Assembly (NCBI GenBank): GCA_035479375.1
Contig: DATIIT010000023.1
Location: 1 to 10,170, forward strand
Length of the DNA: 10,170 bases
Source: PMNU01 sp035479375
Lineage (GTDB): Bacteria; Patescibacteriota; Saccharimonadia; Saccharimonadales; UBA4665
Reading direction: 5' to 3'
In this document: one piece after another, positions 5,542 to 10,170 of the stretch
Layout of the letters: every line of letters starts with the position of its first letter
Position numbering within the stretch: the stretch's first letter is position 1
Translations under genes and position numbers: made by a program
Notes under the pieces: model-generated
Told to the model about the DNA's origin: nothing
Seen by the model: only the letters and a program-made list of their open reading frames with translations
Database searches by the model: none

Positions 5542-6578
5542 GCGCTGGGAGCCAAGGCCTTGGCCGCAGTGCCCAGCACGCGGATTTTCTGGAAGTTTTT
5601 GCCGTCCAAACCGGCAATACGTGTATCTTCAAAGGTAAAATGCGCTTCCTGCAACTGCCGCCAAGAGATAATCACTTGCCGGAATCCGTCGCCATCCGGC
5701 TTCAAAACGCCCACGCCAACCCAGAATTTCATAATGGAGTCTTTAGTGGTGCCCAGCGACAGCGTCATGCCGGCTGGCAGCGGCGAAACAAACGTCAGGA
5801 TTTTGTCCGGCCGGTCTTTGGTGTAGCCGGTGCCAGCCTTGCTGATCATGTAGGCGTCGTGCAGGCGCTGCACCTTTTCGCGCCACTGCGGGTCGGCTTT
5901 TTGCTCGTCGCTGGCGCGGACGTTAAGCTCCACTGTTAGCAGGTGCTGCTCGTCTAAAATGGGCACGCCGCCGGGCAGCTCAGCGGTAAGTTTTTCCAGG
6001 TTTTTGGCCACAGATTCGTCAAACGCCTCCGGCGACGCAAACAAGCTGCCCACCGGCGTAATGGTAAAGCTCATATTTTCCGGCTGGTACCCGTGCACAA
6101 AATCAATAAGTTTCTGGTACGAGTCAATGTAGCGCGTGACCACATCCAGGCTGACGTTATTGAGCTTGGGCACAATCAGGTCGTCCACAAAGAAGTCAAA
6201 GCGCACGCCCGGCTGGTAAATCTCGCACACCGGCTTTAGCCAGTTGCTGTAGTGCAGGAGGGCGAACAGCTCAGCCCAGTCTGGGTCGGGGGCTTCATCC
6301 AGCCGCCACAATTTGTAGGCGCCGTGGAAAAAGGTGAACTCCAGCGGCTCCTGCTTCTCCACGTGCAGCCGCACGGATTTCCAGATGTGCTCAATAAGCT
6401 CCGGCTTGGCCGAATACTTGCGGAATTTTTTAGACAGCAGCAGCTTGACGATTTGGGCAACGAGCGCGTCCCGCCCCCCCTCAGCCGCAAGCAAGCCGAG
6501 CGGCTGCTTCAACTCGTTTAATTTTGTCTGTATATACGAATTGGCAGTCATAAACAAATGGAGATGCGGGATAGTCAT
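5538..6578 (-). CDS. conserved protein, possibly PvcA/DIT1 isonitrile-synthase-like
   Basis: The product is 346 residues from ATG 6578, or 337 from ATG 6551; MTANSYIQTKLNEL makes the shorter form credible, and neither start has a strong ribosome-binding site. There is no signal peptide or membrane helix. The N-terminal 75 residues look helical. The region from about 81 to 160 has the block FFHGAYKLWRL, then PDPDWAELFALLHY, then EIYQPGVRFDFFVDD and a V-x(4)-V-x(2)-Y helix. From memory, PvcA/DIT1 isonitrile synthases show the same spacing: FPFKSPN, a Pro-Asp-x2-Glu-x-Ala-Leu helix, a Val-Tyr-Pro-Pro-Gly turn and a Ser-Asp-Gly loop. That resemblance is inference without alignment. Isonitrile synthases join an amino-acid nitrogen to a carbon from ribulose 5-phosphate. 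No other biosynthetic gene stands nearby, so another chemistry is quite possible. The stop codon overlaps the ymdB stop tail to tail. Confidence 0.72.
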   Translation of the reverse strand: MTIPHLHLFMTANSYIQTKLNELKQPLGLLAAEGGRDALVAQIVKLLLSKKFRKYSAKPELIEHIWKSVRLHVEKQEPLEFTFFHGAYKLWRLDEAPDPDWAELFALLHYSNWLKPVCEIYQPGVRFDFFVDDLIVPKLNNVSLDVVTRYIDSYQKLIDFVHGYQPENMSFTITPVGSLFASPEAFDESVAKNLEKLTAELPGGVPILDEQHLLTVELNVRASDEQKADPQWREKVQRLHDAYMISKAGTGYTKDRPDKILTFVSPLPAGMTLSLGTTKDSIMKFWVGVGVLKPDGDGFRQVIISWRQLQEAHFTFEDTRIAGLDGKNFQKIRVLGTAAKALAPSA

Positions 6579-6638
6579 TACCCTACCGTGCGCGGCTTTT
6601 CAGGGCCACGGCCTATTCTCGGCCACCACATCGGAGGT

Positions 6639-6647
6639 ATTTTACCA
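6639..6647 (-). promoter_or_regulatory. candidate extended -10 for the minus-strand gene
   Basis: On the minus strand the sequence reads TGG then TAAAAT (hexamer 6644 down to 6639), an extended -10 with five of six consensus matches. No -35 box is clear. Transcription would start near 6632, giving a leader of about 54 bases to ATG 6578 or 81 to ATG 6551. It lies about 40 bases from the divergent tRNA promoter, so the two could share the intergenic region. Confidence 0.35.
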
Positions 6648-6685
6648 TGCCCGCGCGCAAAACCAGTGCTTTTCGCCCCTGTTTT

Positions 6686-6694
6686 TGCTATAAT
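6686..6694 (+). promoter_or_regulatory. extended -10 promoter of the first tRNA-Pro gene
   Basis: TGC followed by a perfect TATAAT (6689-6694) stands ten bases before the tRNA. Transcription would begin near 6701, leaving a four-base 5' leader for RNase P to remove. No -35 match is found at 16-18 bases upstream. Confidence 0.65.
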
Positions 6695-6704
6695 CACACC
6701 TGAT

Positions 6705-6781
6705 CGGGGTGTAGCGCAGTTGGCTAGCGCACCGCGTTTGGGACGCGGGGGTCGAAGGTTCGAGTCCTTTCACCCCGACCA
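6705..6781 (+). tRNA. tRNA-Pro (anticodon TGG)
   Basis: The sequence folds as a complete cloverleaf. The seven-base acceptor stem is CGGGGTG with CACCCCG, and the C1-G72 pair is typical of bacterial tRNA-Pro. The D stem is GCGC/GCGC. The anticodon stem is CCGCG/CGCGG around the loop TTTGGGA, giving anticodon TGG at 6739-6741. The T arm is GAAGG/CCTTT around TTCGAGT. A discriminator A and an encoded CCA end (6779-6781) follow. UGG reads CCA and CCG, and by wobble other proline codons. Confidence 0.95.
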
Positions 6782-6800
6782 TTTCCACCAGGGACAGCAC

Positions 6801-6829
6801 TGGAAATCTCCTCTGTTATTTGCTATACT
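6801..6829 (+). promoter_or_regulatory. promoter of the second tRNA-Pro gene
   Basis: TGGAAA (6801-6806, four of six -35 matches) is followed after 17 bases by TATACT (6824-6829), itself preceded by TGC. Transcription would start near 6836, six bases before the tRNA. The -35 box is also the right arm of a small inverted repeat, TTTCCA (6782-6787) with TGGAAA (6801-6806), directly after the first tRNA. That repeat has no T-run and is at best a weak terminator. Confidence 0.55.
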
Positions 6830-6841
6830 CATGTGGTTCAT

Positions 6842-6917
6842 CGGGGTGTAGCGCAGTTGGTAGCGCGCAGCGTTCGGGACGCTGAGGTCGGAGGTTCAAG
6901 TCCTCTCACCCCGACCA
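6842..6917 (+). tRNA. tRNA-Pro (anticodon CGG)
   Basis: A second complete cloverleaf has the same acceptor stem (CGGGGTG with CACCCCG) and D stem as the first. The anticodon stem is CAGCG/CGCTG with loop TTCGGGA, giving anticodon CGG at 6875-6877. The T arm is GGAGG/CCTCT around TTCAAGT. The CCA end is encoded (6915-6917). It lies 60 bases after the first gene and differs in the anticodon stem, variable region and T stem, which suggests an old tandem duplication. CGG reads the CCG codon only. Confidence 0.95.
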
Positions 6918-6925
6918 AACTAAGG

Positions 6926-6954
6926 AGCCCATGGCCTGTGGCCGGGGCTTTTTT
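6926..6954 (+). terminator. intrinsic terminator of the tRNA-Pro pair
   Basis: AGCCC (6926-6930) pairs with GGGCT (6945-6949), and inside it GGCC (6933-6936) pairs with GGCC (6940-6943) around a TGT loop. A run of six T (6949-6954) follows at once. This is the only textbook rho-independent terminator I can see in the window. Confidence 0.85.
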
Positions 6955-7025
6955 GTTTGGCCTAAAACAAATCTTAAGCATTGGCGTTTACAGTTAGGGG
7001 TGCTAAACGGAGGGCATAGCATCCC

Positions 7026-7280
7026 ATGAAAAAGATTACATTGCCAGAAGATTACATGCTTGTGCTGCGGCTCATCAAGCGGGCAGGGCAGGAGGAGCTG
7101 GGTAACCTGGCGGAGAGTCTGGCGTTTGACCGCGCGCGGCTGATGCACATCATCCAAAATTTGCGGCACAAGGGCTTGATTTTGGTACGCAAGTCCGGGT
7201 ATAACACCAGCTGGGTCCGCCTCAGCTCCAAGGGCTGGCGGGCCATTGCGCTCATGCCGCAGCCGCGCCCGGCGCCGTAA
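7026..7280 (+). CDS. small winged helix-turn-helix protein
   Basis: The 84-residue protein looks like a single winged-helix DNA-binding domain, as in MarR-type regulators but without a dimerisation or ligand part. About residues 10-35 form two helices (LRLIKRAGQEELGNLAESL). A recognition helix follows (RARLMHIIQNLRHKGLI, about 37-53), then a two-stranded wing (ILVRKSGYNTSWVRLS) ending in SKGWRAI, the usual T-x-x-G-x-x-x position. The Pro-rich end PQPRPAP is short. ATG 7026 follows GGAGGG (7009-7014) by 11 bases, a strong but distant ribosome-binding site. The gene stands alone between the tRNA terminator and the next gene. Its regulatory target is unknown; the nearest candidate is the downstream membrane gene. 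Confidence 0.72.
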   Translation: MKKITLPEDYMLVLRLIKRAGQEELGNLAESLAFDRARLMHIIQNLRHKGLILVRKSGYNTSWVRLSSKGWRAIALMPQPRPAP

Positions 7281-7299
7281 CGCGCCTATAGTTTCGTAG

Positions 7300-7305
7300 T
7301 ACAAT
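7300..7305 (+). promoter_or_regulatory. -10 box placed for a leaderless kinase mRNA
   Basis: TACAAT ends six bases before ATG 7312, placing transcription start on the ATG itself. The six bases between (AAAAGC) hold no ribosome-binding site. No convincing -35 box or TGn extension is present. Confidence 0.5.
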
Positions 7306-7311
7306 AAAAGC

Positions 7312-7941
7312 ATGTGGTCAGTCGTCGCTGTCGCGGTTATATTTGTTATAGTCATTTTTGCCGAGTACCTGTCGCGCTATAAGGGCGTGCACTCTGAGCT
7401 GACCCGCAAGCTGGTGCACATTTTGGTGGGCGCGTTCGTGGCCTTTTGGCCGTTTTTCCTGAGCTGGCGGCAAATCCAAGTGCTCAGCTTGCTGTTTTTG
7501 GCAACGGTTATCTGGTCTATTAAGTTCAATATTTTTAGCTCGATCCACGCCGTGTCGCGCAACCGGGTTGGCGAGGTGTGTTTTGCGTTGGTAATTGGCA
7601 TTTTGGCGCTCATTACCTCTAAAGACTGGGTGTTTACGGCGGCCATGCTGCACTTGAGCATAGCCGACGGCCTGGCGGCGATTTGCGGCCTGGCCTGGGG
7701 CGACGGCACCACCTACAAAATTATGGGGCGCACCAAAAGTATTGTGGGCAGCTTGGCGTTTTTCTTTACCTCGGTGGCGATTATGATCTGTTATGCGGCG
7801 TTCAGCCACCTGGGATACGGCGGCGTGACACTGGTGTGGCTGCCCGTGGCAGCGACCATTGCCGAGAATGTCTCCGGCGAGGGCACAGACAATATGGTGG
7901 TGCCGCTGCTAGTAGCATTGGTGTTGACTAGTTCGTTGTAG
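7312..7941 (+). CDS. membrane polyprenol/phytol/diacylglycerol kinase-like protein (CTP-dependent family)
   Basis: This 209-residue integral membrane protein resembles the dolichol kinase (SEC59)/phytol kinase (VTE5) family, related to phosphatidate cytidylyltransferases, which phosphorylates long-chain lipid alcohols using CTP. Family marks in order: a first membrane helix (about 3-18), RKLVH at residues 32-36, a pair of helices, ADGLAAICGLAWGDG from 118, then K142-S143-I-V-G-S147 (family KSxEGS; the usual acidic residue is Val here), and ENVSGEGTDNMVVP from 185 (the family Glu...Asp-Asn-x3-Pro block). About six membrane helices are expected. In a host-dependent bacterium with little lipid synthesis it could salvage polyprenol or phytol-type alcohols; that is inference. 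ATG 7312 sits six bases after a -10-like box. The stop codon's last base begins the inverted repeat at 7941. Confidence 0.8.
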   Translation: MWSVVAVAVIFVIVIFAEYLSRYKGVHSELTRKLVHILVGAFVAFWPFFLSWRQIQVLSLLFLATVIWSIKFNIFSSIHAVSRNRVGEVCFALVIGILALITSKDWVFTAAMLHLSIADGLAAICGLAWGDGTTYKIMGRTKSIVGSLAFFFTSVAIMICYAAFSHLGYGGVTLVWLPVAATIAENVSGEGTDNMVVPLLVALVLTSSL

Positions 7942-8067
7942 GCGCAGCTTTTTCCGCTTCAGGAGGCCGCTCACGCGCCGGGCACTGTCATCCGAGCCTA
8001 AGGTCTCGGCTGCCAGCACTCGGGCTGCACTTTGCGGGGAGCCTCCTTCTTCGGAAAAAGCTGCGCC
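7941..8067. repeat. 127-bp element with 27-base inverted arms, function unknown
   Basis: The left arm (7941-7967) and right arm (8041-8067) are inverted copies. The outer 16 bases, GGCGCAGCTTTTTCCG, are perfectly complementary to CGGAAAAAGCTGCGCC. A four-base mismatched step follows, then seven more perfect pairs (AGGAGGC with GCCTCCT). The 73-base centre holds its own hairpin, CCGAGCC (7992-7998) with GG-T-CTCGG (8002-8009), around a TAA loop. As RNA it would be a long, stable forked hairpin. Neither outer edge has a T-run, so it is not an ordinary terminator in either direction. No target-site duplication is visible, so a mobile-element origin is unproven. It fills almost the whole gap between the kinase stop and the promoter at 8086. 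Confidence 0.8.
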
Positions 8068-8085
8068 CTCCGTCTCGCCACCAGA

Positions 8086-8094
8086 TGCTATAAT
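8086..8094 (+). promoter_or_regulatory. extended -10 promoter for the membrane-AAA+ gene pair
   Basis: TGC followed by a perfect TATAAT (8089-8094) ends six bases before ATG 8101. Transcription would begin on the ATG, giving a leaderless message for the two overlapping genes. No -35 box is seen; the spacing places that region in the last bases of, and just beyond, the inverted repeat. Confidence 0.65.
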
Positions 8095-8100
8095 GGGCGC

Positions 8101-8475
8101 ATGATGATCGTCGCCCTGTTTTCCTGGTGGTACGGTGCTGGATGGGCGCGCTGCGCCAAACAACTAGGTGGCCGGATGCAGGTTGTGCTGGAGGCATTCT
8201 CTGTGGCGCTGCTACTCCGCACGTTATTTGACCCCTTCCGGCAAATTAGTGCCGGGCAAACCGGCCGGACGTTTGACGCCCAGGTGCGCGCCCTTGGCGA
8301 CCGCGCGTTTTCCCGTGTGTTTGGCGCCGTAATACGCAGCATCTTTATTCTTGTAGGCCTGGTTGGCGCGGCGTTGGCCGGGCTGGTTGGCGTCGTTATG
8401 GTCATTGTGTGGCCATTTGTGCCGGTGCTGCCGTTTGCTGGCATTGCCCTGGCGGCCTTGGGGGTCAAGCTGTGA
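8101..8475 (+). CDS. two-helix membrane protein, partner of the downstream AAA+ gene
   Basis: This 124-residue protein has no function I can name. It starts with an aromatic FSWWYGAGW motif (residues 7-15). A helix containing LLLRTLFDPFRQISAG follows (about 37-51), then a basic loop and two hydrophobic helices (about 79-104 and 106-122). I recall a similar layout, with the SWWYG start and an LLRTLF-x-PFRQ core, in Candidate Phyla Radiation proteins, but cannot check it here. The strongly conserved-looking tryptophans and the PFRQ segment suggest a structural role at the membrane. Its TGA overlaps the GTG of the AAA+ gene (GTGA), so the two are co-translated and probably form a complex. The frame is open to 8032, but ATG 8101 fits the perfect TATAAT six bases upstream, and the upstream extension lies inside the inverted-repeat element. 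Confidence 0.8.
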   Translation: MMIVALFSWWYGAGWARCAKQLGGRMQVVLEAFSVALLLRTLFDPFRQISAGQTGRTFDAQVRALGDRAFSRVFGAVIRSIFILVGLVGAALAGLVGVVMVIVWPFVPVLPFAGIALAALGVKL

Positions 8476-10170
8476 ACGGCCCACTCGCTTTCCATTACAA
8501 CAGCCCGCGGGCGCAGAAAGCGCGCATGGCGCACCACTTTGCGCACCGGGATGTCCGGCTGCTCCTAGGCACGGGCGGTTGGGTGCTGCTGGTTTTGGGC
8601 GTTGGCTTGGTGTTTGGCCTAAAAGCGCCGCTTGGCTGGGTTATTGCCGGTATCGCCGGCCCATTCTTGATGGCTGCAGCTTGGAGCGGCGCACTGCAGC
8701 ACATCCCGCCAAGCCCGCAGGCACAATCTATTGACGACCTGCTAGACGCTGACATTTTAGGCATACTGCCAGAAGTGCCTACGCCCATGTTGCTGGTGGA
8801 CGCCGTGGCACAGCTCAATGGCGGCGCCTTTTTTGCGGCGCGTTTTGGCTTGGAGGCGCTGACAATCGGCACGCTCGTAAAAGAGCAGCCCATTGATATA
8901 AACCGCATCTGGCAAGAAGCCGACAACCAGCGCCGTACGCAGCAGGCGGCCAGCATCAATAGCGCGATGCTGACGGCGGCGATAATTCTTTCTATTCCGG
9001 GCATCGACCAAGTCCTGGCGCCGTTGCACCTGGGGCAAGACGACATTACGGCGGGCGTGGGCTGGTACGGCCACCTGGATGCGCTGGTGGCGGAGGCGCG
9101 CCAGCGTAAAAAAGACGGCGGCATTGGCCGCGACTGGTCGTTTGGCTTTACGCCGCTGCTGCAGCATTTTGGCTTTAACATTAGCGAGCACGTTGGCCGC
9201 GAGGGCCTGCTGCAGCGCGATCTGCCAAGCCGCCAAGCCCTTGCCGGCCAAGTCGTGCATTTGCTGGCGCAGGGCGGCCGGCACAATGTGGCGCTGGTTG
9301 GTGCGCTGGGCAGCGGTAAGACAACGGTGGTGCACGCGCTCGCCAAAAAGCTTTCGGAGGCCGACCCGGCTGTGCCGCAGAGCCTGCACTTTTCGCAGGT
9401 GGTGGCGCTCGACCCGTCGGCCCTTATTTCACAGGCCAAGGGGCGTGGCGAGCTGGAAGGCCTGGTGCAGCAGCTGTTTTACGAGGCGATCCGCGCCAAA
9501 AATATCATCCTGTTCTTAGACGATGCGCAGCTGTTTTTTGAAGACGGCAACGGCTCGGTTGACCTGAGCAACGTGCTGCTGCCCGTGCTGGAAGGCGGCG
9601 CCTTGCGCATTATATTGGCTATGGACGAGCAGCGTTGGTTGCGCATCGTGCAGTCCAATCCGGCGCTCGGGCAGGCCATGAACCGCATGATGGTTACGCC
9701 TACGGACGCGCACGAGACCCTGCTTATCATGGAAAACCAGCTGCCGCTCTTTGAGTACCAGCAAAAGACGACCTTCACTTTCCAGGCGTTGGAGGCAACA
9801 TACCGCTTAAGCAGCCGTTATCTGAGCGACCAAGTGATGCCCGGCCGCGCCCTCAAGCTGTTGGAGGCGGCCGCCAACTACGGCGCCAGTGGCCTCGTTA
9901 CCGAGCAATCTGTAGAGCAGGCCATTGAGCAAACCCAAGGCGTGAAGGTGGGGACGGCCAACACCGCCACCGAGCGCGAGACGCTGCTCAACCTGGAGCA
10001 GCTCATCCACCAGCGCATGATCAACCAGACGCGCGCCGTGCAGGTGGTAAGCGACGCGCTCAGGCGGGCGCGCGCTGGCGTGCGCAACCAGAACCGGCCC
10101 ATCGGCACCTTCCTGTTCTTAGGCCCAACCGGCGTGGGAAAAAGTGAGCTGGCCAAGAGTCTGGCCGCGG
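8472..10170 (+). CDS. membrane-anchored Clp-type double AAA+ ATPase (3' end beyond window)
   Basis: The frame stays open from GTG 8472 to the window end, showing 566 residues. Two membrane helices come first (about 30-50 and 54-71). Residues about 88-240 resemble a degenerate Clp N-domain pair (LVDAVAQLNGGAFFAARFGL, later MLTAAIILSIPGI). The first AAA+ module has Walker A GALGSGKT at 277-284. Its Walker B is ILFLDDAQ, with D350 followed by D351 where Clp ATPases have Asp-Glu. The arginine-finger region reads ALGQAMNRMM where ClpB/ClpC have ALERRF. No ClpB-type coiled-coil middle domain is present, only a short helical linker (about 490-540). The second module begins FLFLGPTGVGKSELAK, with Walker A at 551-558, and is then cut. 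By family it should unfold or remodel proteins; the anchor would place this at the membrane. Whether a ClpP-docking loop exists lies outside the window. It is translationally coupled to the upstream membrane protein. Confidence 0.88.
   Translation, partial: MNGPLAFHYNSPRAQKARMAHHFAHRDVRLLLGTGGWVLLVLGVGLVFGLKAPLGWVIAGIAGPFLMAAAWSGALQHIPPSPQAQSIDDLLDADILGILPEVPTPMLLVDAVAQLNGGAFFAARFGLEALTIGTLVKEQPIDINRIWQEADNQRRTQQAASINSAMLTAAIILSIPGIDQVLAPLHLGQDDITAGVGWYGHLDALVAEARQRKKDGGIGRDWSFGFTPLLQHFGFNISEHVGREGLLQRDLPSRQALAGQVVHLLAQGGRHNVALVGALGSGKTTVVHALAKKLSEADPAVPQSLHFSQVVALDPSALISQAKGRGELEGLVQQLFYEAIRAKNIILFLDDAQLFFEDGNGSVDLSNVLLPVLEGGALRIILAMDEQRWLRIVQSNPALGQAMNRMMVTPTDAHETLLIMENQLPLFEYQQKTTFTFQALEATYRLSSRYLSDQVMPGRALKLLEAAANYGASGLVTEQSVEQAIEQTQGVKVGTANTATERETLLNLEQLIHQRMINQTRAVQVVSDALRRARAGVRNQNRPIGTFLFLGPTGVGKSELAKSLAA

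Noticed and set aside
5551..5564. Perfect 14-bp palindrome GCCAAGGCCTTGGC
   Set aside because: It is inside the 3' coding end of the minus-strand gene, where Ala and Leu codons account for it. It has no loop or T-run for a terminator. A regulator site cannot be excluded, but nothing supports one.
6981..7009. TTGGCG and TGC-TAAACG as a promoter for the winged-helix gene
   Set aside because: The -10 matches only three of six, and the implied start near 7016 would leave out the GGAGGG ribosome-binding site that the gene appears to use.
8032..8100. Upstream extension of the two-helix membrane protein
   Set aside because: It would run through the inverted repeat and the TATAAT box; ATG 8101 starts just before the recognisable SWWYG motif.
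7909..8163. Minus-strand frame of 84 codons across the inverted repeat
   Set aside because: Its open length is explained by the GC-rich repeat arms; there is no ribosome-binding site or recognisable motif.
8495..9439. Minus-strand open frames (314 and 210 codons) opposite the AAA+ gene
   Set aside because: The plus strand carries clear membrane helices and a Walker A motif here. The minus translations are Ser/Arg/Cys-rich low-quality sequence.
1..10170. CRISPR array, insertion sequence, prophage or recoded TGA
   Set aside because: No spaced direct repeats, transposase or phage motifs were seen. TGA ends tsaB, a HAD gene, the CYTH gene and the membrane-protein gene, so it is a stop.

Overview
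The window reads as chromosomal DNA from a small-genome bacterium of the Candidate Phyla Radiation (Patescibacteria), most plausibly of Saccharibacteria type. This is inferred from gene content and style, not from a marker tree. The pointers are genes packed with overlaps of 1-4 bases, a very short TsaB, a Clp-type AAA+ ATPase that begins with membrane helices, a small two-helix membrane protein of a type I associate with these bacteria, and several conserved proteins of unknown role. The sequence is moderately GC-rich by eye. TGA ends four genes, so the ordinary bacterial code applies, not the TGA=Gly code of Gracilibacteria/Absconditabacteria. I see no insertion sequence, phage gene or CRISPR array.

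Layout. (a) 1-1060: the end of a Lys/Ala-rich protein with a C-terminal membrane helix, overlapped by tsaE, then a shortened tsaB (tRNA t6A synthesis). (b) 1061-1290: a 230-base gap with a good sigma70-type promoter and a foldable leader for rny. (c) 1291-5541: a co-directional block of RNase Y (rny), two HAD-type hydrolases, a CYTH/triphosphate-tunnel protein and a YmdB-family phosphodiesterase. (d) 5538-6578, minus strand: a protein of about 340 residues with a possible distant relation to PvcA/DIT1 isonitrile synthases; its stop codon overlaps that of ymdB. (e) 6686-6954: two tandem tRNA-Pro genes (UGG and CGG), each with its own extended -10 promoter, then a clear intrinsic terminator. (f) 7026-7941: a small winged-helix protein and a CTP-dependent polyprenol/phytol-kinase-like membrane protein. 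(g) 7941-8067: an unexplained 127-bp element with 27-base inverted arms. (h) 8101-end: a two-helix membrane protein overlapping by 4 bases a membrane-anchored double-AAA+ Clp-like ATPase, cut off by the window end inside its second P-loop domain.

How it fits together. The block from rny to ymdB suggests RNA turnover together with phosphoester/triphosphate hydrolysis; in Bacillus subtilis rny (ymdA) and ymdB are neighbours. The last two genes look like one membrane complex and are the best candidate for an undescribed system. Four start codons (3473, 4106, 7312, 8101) lie exactly six bases after a -10-like hexamer. That spacing puts transcription start on the A of the ATG, so leaderless mRNAs may be common here. 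Genes with a long leader (rny) or translational coupling (tsaB, ymdB, the AAA+ gene) do not show the pattern.
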